From: Microcyclospora pomicola
Taxonomy: Eukaryota > Ascomycota > Dothideomycetes > Capnodiales
Direction of reading: 5' to 3'
Length of the DNA stretch: 64,000 nucleotides
Assembly (NCBI GenBank): GCA_002786065.1
Contig: NHNY01000001.1
Span: 248,001-312,000, forward strand
Shown: piece by piece, positions 48,551 through 59,508 of the stretch
Layout: every line of letters begins with the position of its first letter
How positions within the stretch are numbered: position 1 is the first letter of the stretch
Notes under the pieces: generated by a model
What the model was told of the DNA's origin: nothing
The model's database searches: none
The model's input: only the letters and a program-made list of their open reading frames with translations
Program-made: the position numbers and the translations under genes

Positions 48551-49761
48551 ATGGCGAATTCCGCTGTCCTCACAAAGCTCGATCTTGACCAATATGGACT
48601 GCAGAAGATTGCCTCGGGCAAAGTCCGCGAGATCTTCGAAGTTGATGCTGAGAGCTTGCTCTTTGTTGCTACCGACCGGATCTCCGCGTACGATGTGATC
48701 CTTGACAATGTAAGGCCGCTGGAACATCTTCTCATTCGAATCGCGAACACTGTGCTTTCACCTTCCTTCTGGGTAGCTTTTCGTACTGCTTGCGTCGTGT
48801 TCCCCTGATCAAAAAAAAATTACAAACACATGACGTTCCGCGGCAGGTGTCAATGACACCCAGATCATCACTACATAACCTTTTCTGAACCCGCACAGGA
48901 TACACTGACGCTCAAGACAGGGGGTACCCGGAAAAGGAGAACTCCTCACACAGCTTTCGGCGTACTGGTTTGACTTGATCTCCAAGGGCATGCCTGAGCT
49001 GCAGACTCATCTGATCTCAACGTCACTTCCAACAACGACCGCTGCTTCACTGCCAACAGATCTCCAAAACTCCCTCTCTAAACGGACCATGCACGTTCGT
49101 CGTCACCAGCTTGTGAAGTTGGAGTCTATCGTCCGCGGCTACATCACTGGCTCTGCTTGGTCGGAGTATAAGAAATCTGGTACTGTTCATGGCATGCCAA
49201 TGCCTGCAGGTCTTCAAGAAAGTCAGAAGCTGGAGACGCCAATCTGGACGCCATCGACCAAAGCAGAGCAAGGCGAGCACGACGAGAACATTTCGAGAGC
49301 GCAGGCAGTGGAGATTGTTGGCGAGACCGTGGCTCAAAAAGTCGAAGCGGCATCGCTGAAGATCTACGCGTTGGTAAGTTCGCTCTCAGATCACATTCTC
49401 ACATCCCGAGAGTCGCAAGACTGGCTCTAATCACATAAGACAGGCTCGCGATCACGCCGCGGCACGCGGCATCATCATCGCCGACACCAAGTTCGAGTTC
49501 GGCATTATCCCCGCAACGAACGAGATCGTGCTGGTTGACGAGGTGCTGACGCCGGATAGCTCGAGGTTTTGGCCGGCGGAGCATTATGCCGTTGGCGCGG
49601 CGCAGCAGAGCTACGACAAGCAATACCTCCGTGACTGGTTGACATCATCGGGGCTGAAGGGGAAGCAAGATGTGAGCATGTCCGATGAGGTGGTCAAGGA
49701 GACTTCCGCCAAGTATCGCGAAGCATATGAGAAGATCACAGGCACAACCTGGACATCGTAA
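48551..49761 (+). CDS. ADE1: Phosphoribosylaminoimidazole-succinocarboxamide synthase (SAICAR synthetase)
   Basis: Joins aspartate to CAIR in purine synthesis (ATP-dependent). Three exons (48551-48709, 48921-49373, 49444-49761) join to 309 residues, close to yeast Ade1. Family motifs: [11 protein letters not shown] and [16 protein letters not shown] ending exon 1, [17 protein letters not shown] opening exon 2, [20 protein letters not shown], then [12 protein letters not shown] and [20 protein letters not shown]. The first intron is 211 bases, long for this window, and includes a run of A; the acceptor at 48920 is set by the NGVPGKGE block. The in-frame sequence before 48551 has no ATG. Convergent with MAT1-1-1 across a 2 kb gene-free gap. 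Confidence 0.95.
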
Positions 49762-51768
49762 GCACAAGTTGCTGCCGCGATTGACGAAAGCAAGCCCGGG
49801 GTCGAGCGACTGAAGTTGTCTCTGGGGCCTGTCTCCAGCACATTGTGCGCCGAAAGGTTATCGTGCGCCGGGATGCAGTATGAGTCTAGCATTTCACTTC
49901 CCTCATCCGCGAGCCGCAAGCGCATTGACACAGATCATGTCCAGCGCTTCCTCTTGGTCAGTATGCCGTACTTCACACATTCATAGACAAGATATCAACG
50001 TATGTTCATGCTCGGGAAGTTCTTGTGAGTTACTGCCAGAAGCATTCTTGGATAAAAGCTCTGGGGCAAACGTAGCATCATGGAATCAAGATACGAAGAG
50101 ACTGTGAGAGATAGGTGTTTCATGACATGACTTGCCCGCGATGGCAATTCAGGCCTGACGCTCTGCGAAAGAGACGAGGAAGCTTTCCAGAAAGGCTCTT
50201 GTCCTTCGCGACCCTCCACGACCCTCGAAGCAAAGACACGTACTGATCATCTATGGTTCTTCGGAATCATTCCAACACCCTTGACCACCATGTGCACTGG
50301 AACAGCTACAATGCATGCATGTCTCATCATTGCCAGTAGGGCGTAGAGCAGACGGAGTGTAGATTGTGCAAAGCTAGCATTCAAGGGAATATTCTTCGTG
50401 GTGAAAAAAAGTAAGAGCAGACCTTGGGCATCGGCGAATACGAAGAGACACATCAAGCTCTAGATCCAGGAGACCTGTGGGAACCACAGGTACTCTGCGC
50501 CTTCCGCTATGCGATGACAGATGCTCTACAAGGTGAGGACTCGTGGCATGGGTCTGTCTCCCTCGTTGGCACCGAAAGCATCGCATGGAGCTCGGTGTTC
50601 TCTTACGGAAGCCAGCATTGATCAGCCTTGCAGGATCCAAGAGGATTGGAAGGAACGGCGAGCTCGCCGAGTGTATGTTGTGTTGAATAGATCCACTGAC
50701 AATCTATCGTAGAGGTTTGCTCCTTCGAGTTGCGTACTGCTGCGGCGTCATCTGGTATAGTCAATGACACACATCGTCGCTGTACTGGCCAGACTGCCAA
50801 GCCTGCGATAATTGGCAAGCGGTTTCCATGGTAGGAACACGATGCCTACTGGTCATGCCCGCACGTATTTTGTTTAGCGATAGCCAAGTAGTACTCCAGG
50901 ACCGGCCGGACATATGACCAAGGAACCACAGCTGTCGGTACCTAGGCATGCGCAGCCTACGTACATGCGTACGTTCCGCGAGACATTGACGCGTGTATGA
51001 CGGCTTGCCCAGTGAGTACACCTCGGCCCGAAAGACGTGCTCACGTCGGGAACGTGTTTGGACTCTGGATTCGCCACTTTGTAGATTGCCATCTGGCAGG
51101 CTGCTTCGCGCACAGCATTGCCCCGACCCGGCATGCAAGGATGTAGATATCGGGGCGAAGAGCAGGTGGAATGCAGGAAAGTTGTAGATCCTGCGATGAC
51201 TGGGATGTGATCGGGTCCGCGGTACGGCCTTTGCCGTCGGTTCAGGGACTTACAGTATCTGCAAAAGCTGTCAGCCTGTGCGTGATCTCATCAAGATGGA
51301 TGCACAGCTTGTTACAGCGACGACAACACCGTGCAGACGTTGAGGGTGAACGTCTCTAGCACAACGCGGAAGGTTGAGCAGTGGACACGGAAGCCCGGCA
51401 AGTGGAGTTGTGTACATCCTGGTTGCGCCATGGGTAAGCGCGGAACTTTGTCTCGACTTCAACTCGCTTTTTGACTCCTTGAATCCGGCGAAGTATTATT
51501 GTTGTGATGCTATTTACTGCTAGACTACTCTGCAGACTGCGTCCGAGGGACACACGATCGCGTCTTTCGATTCGTCTTGCAGTAAGGCCCTACCCATGAA
51601 CAAGCTAGGAACCCTAGTGTGTAAAGCCAGGAGTTCCTATGCCATTCCCAGGTATGCCAGCATGACACATTGACCAACTTTGACATCTTGTACTCTGTCG
51701 TCACCGAGCGCTTGACTCAAGGACCTCCTTGCCTGTCCCTTGCACTCTTGTACCTGCGGTGGAAACAT
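49762..51768. other. 2.0 kb gene-free region beside the mating-type locus
   Basis: Between the 3' ends of ADE1 and MAT1-1-1. Only short frames of random look. This is where one border of the MAT idiomorph is likely to lie, so conservation with MAT1-2 strains may stop inside it. Confidence 0.45.
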
Positions 51769-53027
51769 TCAGTTCCCATCGTAGAACTGGCCGAAGTCAA
51801 CGAGCTGCTGATCATCAACTACCAAGTTAGCAGTCAAGTCAAAAGCATCCCAAGCGCCTCCATCAGCGAACGATGCGTCTCCGGCAGCAGGGTCGTAGCT
51901 GATGCTGAAGTCACTGTGAGGATGAAACATGTTGTTGTAAGGGAAGGCGAAGTCGTTGTTGATGGCCACGGTAGCGTTCATGAGGTCCATCTGTCCGCTG
52001 GGAAGGTACTCCCCAGAGTTGATGGCATCGATGTTCGTAGCGGCAAGCTCCTCGAAGGATGTTCCAGCGCTGTTGATGTGCTCACCAACACTGAAGTTCA
52101 CACCCAAGTCCATCTGTCCGTCGATGGTAGGCGTTGCGGCGGAGGACATGATGTCTTGAGCTGCGGCCGGCTGCACAGCCATCATGAGATCGCCATTGTG
52201 AACAGTACCGTAGTCTTTAATGTTGCTGCCCTTAGGGTAGCCAGCAGCGGCGCAATGCTCAACAAGATCCTGAACGGTGACGTTGGTGGCAGTGAAGTGC
52301 TCCGGAATGGTTGGCTCAGTGAGACGAAGAGCTTGCGGAACCTGATCCTGCTAAAGTTGATTAGCATGAGAGTTCTCATGGTTTCCAGCAGAGAACATAC
52401 CTCAGCCTCAGCATCTGGCATGACGATTACCCAACCCATCACATCCTGGTACTCGTTCGGTGGAATGATTCCGACAAGTGCGACAGTGAGCTCGAAGAAC
52501 TCATCGAGGGGAGCTTCTTCCTTTTCGCGAACACCACGAACCACAGAGTACGCCTTAGCAAGAATAGCCCTAGTGAAAGTCAGTATCAAAGCGAAAAGAT
52601 CACTGCTTTCATGGGTGTAACTAACCACTTGGCCTCGAATGGGTCCGCACGCCACCAGAGCATGAGAATCTTGGAAATAGCTTTCTGAGTGAAGCCCTTG
52701 AGAAAGCGGCGGTAGTAGTCTGGAGAAGTAGTCAGTACTATTTGAACAGATCAGGGCATCGGTTGACTTACTGCGGAAAGCCATCCAGGAGTTGAGAGGC
52801 CTCTTTGGACCACCAGCACCCTGCTTCGACTTCTTGGTGTACTGCTTCTTGATGATCTTTGCGGTGATTTTGCCAGTAGAGCCGCCTTTCATCTCGAATA
52901 CCGCGACTTCGAAGTTTTGCCCATGCTGACCGTTGCGAAGAGCCTCGATGATTTGCTCAACGTGCTCAGAAGAGCAGGAGGTGATGTAGCTCTGAAGAGC
53001 AGCAGGAAGTACTGCTTGCGTCGACAT
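51769..53027 (-). CDS. MAT1-1-1: Mating-type protein MAT1-1-1 (alpha-box transcription factor)
   Basis: Master regulator of MAT1-1 identity; turns on pheromone and receptor genes and is needed for fertilisation. Four exons on the minus strand (53027-52772, 52719-52626, 52569-52401, 52350-51769) join in frame to 366 residues. The alpha box begins at GGPKRPLNSWMAFR and, after the first intron, continues NYYRRFLKGFTQKAISKILM and WWRADPFEAKW. After the second intron it reads AILAKAYSVVR. The introns interrupt the box at FR|NYY and at the final Trp codon, which is where alpha-box introns are known in other ascomycetes. The C-terminal 190 residues are acidic and rich in Asp, Ala and Asn, likely an activation region. 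No break is seen, so the gene looks functional. It defines this isolate as carrying MAT1-1. Confidence 0.96.
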
Positions 53028-53336
53028 TGCGATGTTCTTAGCCTGGTCAGTAAGACATGTATGAATGACAAAGGTGTCGGTGATTGTGAACAGAAAAGCT
53101 GAAAGGTTTGTTGTGAGCTGCGTGCGGAATGTGAGAACGAAATTCATTTGTGCGTTGCCGCAGAAACTCGGTGGCTGGCGAACCCCTCCCGCTTTGTCAC
53201 CTACAACGGCTTCGTCATTGAAGGTCTCAGTCACATGCATTACTGAAATGGTTTTTTTCAAAATTGGCAACTCTTCTCCTACTTCAAACGCTTCATGTCT
53301 CACAATATACCCGTAGCACGCCAAAGGACTAATCTA

Positions 53337-55123
53337 CTACCACGATATCTCCGCCTCTACTGACGGACTCTTGAAGCTCTGTAGTCTTGACAGACTCGTC
53401 TGACGCTCCCAGCTTAGACACATATAGTAAGGAACTCTGGATGGCATGCTGATGTCGTCCAGCTCTGCGGCTAGGCTCGCCAGATCCACCAAATTGCCAA
53501 TGTCTGAGCCTGTAGAATCCACTTTGAGATCAGGTATATCTGTCAAGACGATCCTCTGAACCGTGTCTGTGTGGCCTTCCGGGACGTCTGTCCCATACTT
53601 ATACACAGTTCGAGGACTTGGCTATGTTCTGTTAGCCGCTCTGTACAGTGAGGAAGCAGAATCTAGACATATCATACCACTTGAGCCTTCAGCTCTGCGC
53701 TTTGGCGTTCCTGTATCGAGGTCAGTTGTGTCGTTCGGCCCACATCTTTCATGAAAGGAACTCACCAAATCCATTCCTTCCACCACCCCTTTCACCTCCT
53801 TCGAGGTATAGAAAGCCAGCCAAGTGATGCTACGAGGCCCATAGATGCGTGAAGTTGTGACCTGCTTTTCCTCAGTAGCTTGGTAACCACCTTCCTTGGC
53901 TGCAAGCTCTTCTTTTCTGAGCGCTGCCCGGTTACGACACCAGGCTGCCCATGGAGTCCTTCCGTCTACGCAGTGCTCTCGTTCATCCTTTGGCTGTTGG
54001 TTGCATTGTATGTCGTGTTCCACCGCGTATATGCTTTCTTCATATGCCAGCCAAGCTTTGTTCATCCTATAAATCATGCCTAACAATTGACCAGCATCGG
54101 CAAAAAAGTTCGTTTTGATCTCCTTAGTGTCGAACAGTTCTGGTTTGAAAATCATAGCTTCAAGCTCGACGAGGACCTGGCAAAGGTAATCATAGGCATA
54201 TTCCTCAGACACAGTGTATTCCGGTTCTGTATACCAGTCGTCAAGCCAAGGCTGGTCCGTGAATGTCCGTAAGTCACCATGCCAAGTTACCTGGCTGAGG
54301 ATAGTGACCAAGTGCTGCAGTGTGTTCCTCAGTCGACGGCTCGTGTAACGACTTATCATAGGCAAAGTCAGCATAAAGTTTTCAACTATAAGGCGTCAGT
54401 TCGAAGACAAGCACTGCAGTATCTGGCCGACCTAACCGTGGTTTCTGTTCTTGAGCATTGCCTGAGAGATGGCTTTACGCTGGATGGTGACCTGCAGGCG
54501 GCTGGAATTGAGCAGCTCCTCTGAGGTTGATGTTGGGAACATTGACTGATCATGGCAAGCCACGATATGGGGGAGGTTCAAAATCAGGTCATCCATCGTG
54601 TCGATGATCACTGTGTTGTGGCGGGCGTGCGGGCGAAGAAGGATGTTTGGTATGGTGTTGCGAACAACAATGATAAGGTAAGCTTGCAAATTCACATGCC
54701 AACCAATGTTTAGCCCCAAGGCAAATTACATTGCTATCCGTAACCACATTTTCACGGCCGCGCGGGCACTTTACAAAAGTTATTGTTGGCTTCGCTATGT
54801 CGAAAGGTTTGATGGAGCAAACAGCAGACATTGTAGTTCGAGCAGCGAGCCTGAGCATTTATTGATCCAACAGAATAAGCCACACAAACTCTTAAGAGCT
54901 TGGAGACCTGCACACATGGAACTGTATCTGCTCCAACATTTCGCCCTCGCGAATGGTCAGTGCTCGCGCCACATGCCATCTGCTGGGAAAGAGAACTCAA
55001 ATCTATCGACCTGAAACCGTGAAGTAGACGGGAACATACAGACTGCAGAGCAGCGTCAATCCTGACAAGTTCGGCAAACAGAAGAGCGAGATATGGCACG
55101 GCTACTGCTCCGAACCACGGCAT
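53337..55123 (-). CDS. Mating-type-locus gene, probable MAT1-1-10
   Basis: Seven exons on the minus strand (55123-55040, 54982-54908, 54850-54775, 54682-54437, 54385-53766, 53710-53678, 53621-53337) join in frame to 472 residues. It lies 309 bases upstream of MAT1-1-1 on the same strand. I see no known domain. The N-terminus MPWFGAVAVPYLALLFAEL is hydrophobic, a signal or membrane anchor; a Cys-containing stretch follows (RCSNYNVCCLLHQTFRH), then a helical core (RRLRNTLQHLVTILSQVTWH, EEYAYDYLCQVLVELEAMIF, YRMNKAWLAYEESIYAVEHD) and an acidic end. Mycosphaerellales MAT1-1 idiomorphs are known to carry a second gene of unknown function, MAT1-1-10, beside MAT1-1-1; position and size fit, but identity is inferred from context. 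The two smallest exons and the first start are the least certain parts. Confidence 0.7.
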
Positions 55124-55650
55124 GATTCCACAAAAGGCAACGAGACATCGCCTCTGCTACGAGGTCAATGATCCTGCAGGTTCCGTTACAGTCCCTGGTC
55201 GAGCAAGGGCACTGTCAGAAACATGTCTTCACCATCTCCATGGGAGTATACGGTCTTGATCTTGAGCGTAAGCCTCCCCACGCATAATCATGGCAGTCGT
55301 GCGACAGTGAGCACGTACAGGGCGGCCGCATACCAGTGTGTATGGACAGCGAGCTCGCTTCACCAAACAAAGCACTTCGCTCCCTAAGACAGACGTACAT
55401 GCATTGTGTACGTGTTATATTGAATGTATCTTACGTACCTATGTTGTCTCCAGTGCGCGCTGAATACATGTAGTGGCTGTCGAGGTCGATGACGTAGCCA
55501 CGTGGCTTGTCCTTCACATGCATGTGCTTGCACCACTCCAGATCTACTGTACTTGTCTCGTCCAACGCGTTTGCTGACCTGATTACAAGCATTCGTTCTC
55601 TTACCGCTCAGGACCATGGACTGCCATCATGTTGAAATTGCTTGAACGAC
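55124..55650. other. Divergent region at the MAT locus edge
   Basis: Promoters of the MAT1-1-10-like gene (minus) and the SMP gene (plus). The second idiomorph border may fall here. No other feature. Confidence 0.5.
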
Positions 55651-58600
55651 ATGACTCTCGCAAGTCTTGCCTTCTCATACGTGCTGGGAGGGTTCACGTT
55701 CCTTCCTTTGCTGCTTGCCATTGTGCTGATACCCGCTTGGTACCTGCTTCCCACGGTAGATCATGACCACAACGCGAAGGATGCCAGTATAAAGGACGAT
55801 GATGATAAACAAGAGCTCGCGGGCTTGAGCTCCGTCGACGCAACAGATACAGAATACTCAAGAGATGGTGCTGCGAGCGGAACGTTCGCCGTGCTGCGCA
55901 GCTATCACTTCCCGTCTGCCTTGACCGCTCTTAATGCGAAGACTGGGAATGCAGCGAACACCAATGGAACTGTCGAAGGCGCACCGGAGAGTGCAGGAGA
56001 GTCAGTATATCAGTCCATGTACCGTTCAGTGTTCGACCGGAACAAGAACGCGAGCACCGCCAGTGCCCTGCTCAAGCAAGAGGAAGCTACAGAAGATAGT
56101 GATACCAAAGTCAAACGAAAGACTGTCGTCGCAAGCGTGTTTTACATCGTGCTTCGACATGGGCATCTCATGCTTTATGATTCCGCGAGCCAGATGGAAG
56201 TTCGGCATGTCATCAGTCTGGCTCACCACTCAGTATCACTCTCTGATTCTGAGGAAGGAGAACCAATGATGGACGCAGACTTGTTCATTAAAAGGACTGC
56301 GATCGTGCTGACTCCCAGAGTCACTTCAGACGGCCTTCTGCAAGCACGGTCAGCTCGGCCAAAGCCATTCTACCTGTTCTCCACATTCTGTTCGGATAAA
56401 GAAGACTTCTATCAAGCTCTTCTGACAACTCGTCCTGTACCACCTGTACCTAAAAAGATCGCCGCTGAAGCTACCATCAAGCTCCAGTCCTCTTTGCATT
56501 CAAGCTCGCTGACACCCGAGACGCGCGCCTTCAATGCCATTCTTGGTCGTATCTTCCTCTCCCTCCACCGCACGCCGTTCCTCGAAACCCTCATTCGTAG
56601 CAAGATCGAGAACAAGATTGCCAGAGTCCAAAAGCCGGCCTTCATTGCTGCGCTTACCGTCCAGTCCATAGATCTTGGAGACGCGGCGCCCATCATCTCT
56701 AATCCACGATTGCGAGACTTGAACATATCTGGCGACCTGACGGTGGGTCTAGACATCCGCTACTCAGGTGGCGTGAAAGTGGTGATTGCGGCGCTTGCCA
56801 AGATAGATCTTGGATCTCGCTTCAAAGCCCGTACAATAGAGCTGATGCTTGCAACTTCCGTCCAGCGGATACAAGGCCACATCCTCGTCCGCATAAAACC
56901 TCCACCAGCAAATCGAATCTGGTTCACATTCGAGAGCATGCCCGAGATGGACATTAAAGTCGAGCCAGTCGTTAGCCAGCGACAAATCACTTACACATTC
57001 ATACTTCGCGCTATCGAGGAAAGGATTCGCGGAGTAGTTGGCGAGACACTAGTCAAGCCAAACTGGGATGATGTACCTTTCTTTGATACCAGGGCGCAGC
57101 GTGTCAGAGGTGGCATATGGGAGGATGAGGGTGGAGAAGTTGAAGACGACCTTGAGCCTGAAAGCAGTACACCTCAAACTATCGACCGGCTTAAGCACGT
57201 TGCTGAGAAGTCTATGTCCATGCCAGCCTTACCCACGGATACAGTGTCGACTACTACGAGTTCTTTTGAGTCCGACCAGATCACCCTTCCCGCGACGCTT
57301 CGCACCAGAGATCAGGCAAATGAAATTAGACGACGGTCTGGGACGGCGCATGTGGGTGCAGCGGCAATGAAAGCGGCCTCGATTGCTGCCGAAACAGAAC
57401 CACCCCGACCTCTACGGTCACCATCGTTCACCTCCCCATCTGTGCCTGTAGTAGCTTTGAATGGCACACACGTAGCGCCCGTGCGCGCAGACGATGCTTC
57501 CCTGCAGCCGGCATCGCGACGTTGGTCTGCACGGCCGTCTACATCATCTTCAAACAGGAGAGATGCTGTTGAGGGTTTGAGAGAGATGCGCGATCGTGAT
57601 GCAGCACGCGAGGTTGGCGACAGCCCCAACAGCCACTCCCCCCGTGGTTCGATAAGTCGAATTGATGACGAGGATATCGGTGACAGTTTGGACGATATCC
57701 CGAGCGCTACGCCTAGCACCATCAGTCTACCGGGTAACAATGTCATTGACACAGATATGTCCTACGGCTTAGGATCGACCGCTGCAGCACCCACTCCACT
57801 CAGCGCGATGCGCAGCAAACGTACGGACACGGGCATGTCAACCGCCACCTCCATCGCCTCGTCATCATCTTCGACGAGCAATCTACCAAGTCAGCAGAGA
57901 GGTAAGGCCATTCTCGCTGCCACAGCCGCCGCCACAACAGCAGCGAGAAACTGGTCCTGGAATGTAATGTCCAAGAAAGGGTCGATTGACCTTGGAAGGG
58001 GAGGTGCAGGACCTTTCCAGCCTCGAGCAACTGGGGCATCGAAGTCTCCAATCTTGACTGGCCAGCCGATCGGTAGGGGTCAGCCTTTGCCACCTCCCGG
58101 TCAACCATTGCCAGGTCCGAAGCAAAGCAATAGGAATGTCAGTGGGAACTTATGGTCAGCAGGAATTGTACCCATTGGTCGGAAGCAAGGTCCGAATAAC
58201 GGTGCGGCTCCAAGACTTCCTCCTAGGCCTGGAAAAGTGGGGACTGCAAGTGAAGAGGTTCAGGGCGGTGCACCAGTCGAAGTCTCCCCGGATACATTGC
58301 TTGCGGACCTGCCAAGTAATGTGAACCCCGAGGGAAAGATCGCAGCTACTACTGTTGAGGTTCTGACCGACGATGACGAACACGAAAATCATGACTCTGC
58401 TCGCGGAGGAGATGAGTTCGGTCCGTGGCGGCAGAACAGCGGATTCGATCTGGAAGCAGACACTTCCTCACTGAGACCTGAAGTTATGACGGGCGGCAGT
58501 GATATCCGCGTCGAGGACAGTGTTAAAGCGTCAATGCGTACTGAGCCAATACTCACAGCCTCCGAAGGCCTGGTGACAACAGTCCGCGGCCCTCCACCTC

Positions 58601-59157
58601 TTCCAAACAGGAGACTTCCAGATCCTCTTGAGCTAGAGGCTCGGGGTGCGTCTTCCCACAACGGCCAAGGCGAGCAAGATGCCGCCGCTATCGGTAGTCA
58701 TACGGAGCGGTTCCTCGACACTGCGGAACCATTCGATGAGGACACAAGACAGGACAGCACTGGAGGCGAGCATGCTCATGACACACCTAGCCACTCTGCC
58801 CAATTGCCGCAGCAGGATTTAGTCATGCATTTAAATCAAGATGCCACGGCTGGTGTTGAGGAGTCTGAAGACAACCCGCTTCTGCTCACTGAACTGGACA
58901 CCACCAGTCATCTTTCCGGTCCTCTTCACCGTGCTACCGAATCAGTGGAGAGTAGTCATGTCGAAAATGGATCACAGCTAATAGCTTTCGACAAGACGTT
59001 GTTCAACAGACGCCCATCCGAACAACAGCCTGGAGGCGCAGCTACGGAAACAGAGCGAAAGTTTGCAAGCGGGCAAGAAATCATTGAAGCTGATTTCTCT
59101 CATGTTGTGCCGGAAAGCACGGGCGGTGATACCACTGTCGTTGACACAGTACAGTGA
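55651..59157 (+). CDS. SMP-domain lipid-transfer protein, NVJ2/TEX2-like
   Basis: ER-anchored protein of membrane contact sites that moves lipids between bilayers (yeast Nvj2, human TEX2). Single exon, 1168 residues. An N-terminal membrane helix (FTFLPLLLAIVLIPAWYLL, about residues 15-35) is followed by a PH-like domain (about 170-260: ASVFYIVLRHGHLMLYDSAS and KPFYLFSTFCSDKEDFYQAL). The SMP/TULIP domain is at about 290-480 (AFNAILGRIFLSLHRTPFLE, LGDAAPIISNPRLRDLNISG, PPANRIWFTFESMPEMDIKV). The remaining 650 residues are Ser/Pro/Gly/Asp-rich and look disordered, with proline-rich stretches. The frame starts with TTG upstream; 55651 is the first ATG. It flanks the MAT locus on the far side from ADE1. 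Confidence 0.92.
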   Translation: MTLASLAFSYVLGGFTFLPLLLAIVLIPAWYLLPTVDHDHNAKDASIKDDDDKQELAGLSSVDATDTEYSRDGAASGTFAVLRSYHFPSALTALNAKTGNAANTNGTVEGAPESAGESVYQSMYRSVFDRNKNASTASALLKQEEATEDSDTKVKRKTVVASVFYIVLRHGHLMLYDSASQMEVRHVISLAHHSVSLSDSEEGEPMMDADLFIKRTAIVLTPRVTSDGLLQARSARPKPFYLFSTFCSDKEDFYQALLTTRPVPPVPKKIAAEATIKLQSSLHSSSLTPETRAFNAILGRIFLSLHRTPFLETLIRSKIENKIARVQKPAFIAALTVQSIDLGDAAPIISNPRLRDLNISGDLTVGLDIRYSGGVKVVIAALAKIDLGSRFKARTIELMLATSVQRIQGHILVRIKPPPANRIWFTFESMPEMDIKVEPVVSQRQITYTFILRAIEERIRGVVGETLVKPNWDDVPFFDTRAQRVRGGIWEDEGGEVEDDLEPESSTPQTIDRLKHVAEKSMSMPALPTDTVSTTTSSFESDQITLPATLRTRDQANEIRRRSGTAHVGAAAMKAASIAAETEPPRPLRSPSFTSPSVPVVALNGTHVAPVRADDASLQPASRRWSARPSTSSSNRRDAVEGLREMRDRDAAREVGDSPNSHSPRGSISRIDDEDIGDSLDDIPSATPSTISLPGNNVIDTDMSYGLGSTAAAPTPLSAMRSKRTDTGMSTATSIASSSSSTSNLPSQQRGKAILAATAAATTAARNWSWNVMSKKGSIDLGRGGAGPFQPRATGASKSPILTGQPIGRGQPLPPPGQPLPGPKQSNRNVSGNLWSAGIVPIGRKQGPNNGAAPRLPPRPGKVGTASEEVQGGAPVEVSPDTLLADLPSNVNPEGKIAATTVEVLTDDDEHENHDSARGGDEFGPWRQNSGFDLEADTSSLRPEVMTGGSDIRVEDSVKASMRTEPILTASEGLVTTVRGPPPLPNRRLPDPLELEARGASSHNGQGEQDAAAIGSHTERFLDTAEPFDEDTRQDSTGGEHAHDTPSHSAQLPQQDLVMHLNQDATAGVEESEDNPLLLTELDTTSHLSGPLHRATESVESSHVENGSQLIAFDKTLFNRRPSEQQPGGAATETERKFASGQEIIEADFSHVVPESTGGDTTVVDTVQ

Positions 59158-59508
59158 GGCGGCGGTGGGAGCCCTCAATAAACCAGATCACAAACTTCTC
59201 AAGAAGCAGAAACGGATTGATAAGGCAACATGAAGAACTTGAGAACATGGCTTGCTGAATGTGGCTTCTATGGATTGCACGCATTGCATGATTGCAAATG
59301 ATGTTGTTCGCGTGAAAGGACGAAGACGAGATGGATAGGGAAGGATACATAGACATGAAGGCGAATCACACATCGAGACTTTAGCGCTGCATTAATCAAT
59401 TCACCTTTCGTCTGACACTGTTCATTCATGGCACTGCAAGCACTCGATCTAAGTTTATGAGTATTGAAGTCATCCACATTAAATGTGAAGCAACGCTAGG
59501 CACGGCGG
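59158..59508. other. Convergent 3' intergenic region
   Basis: Between the SMP gene and the mitochondrial carrier gene. Nothing recognised. Confidence 0.55.
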
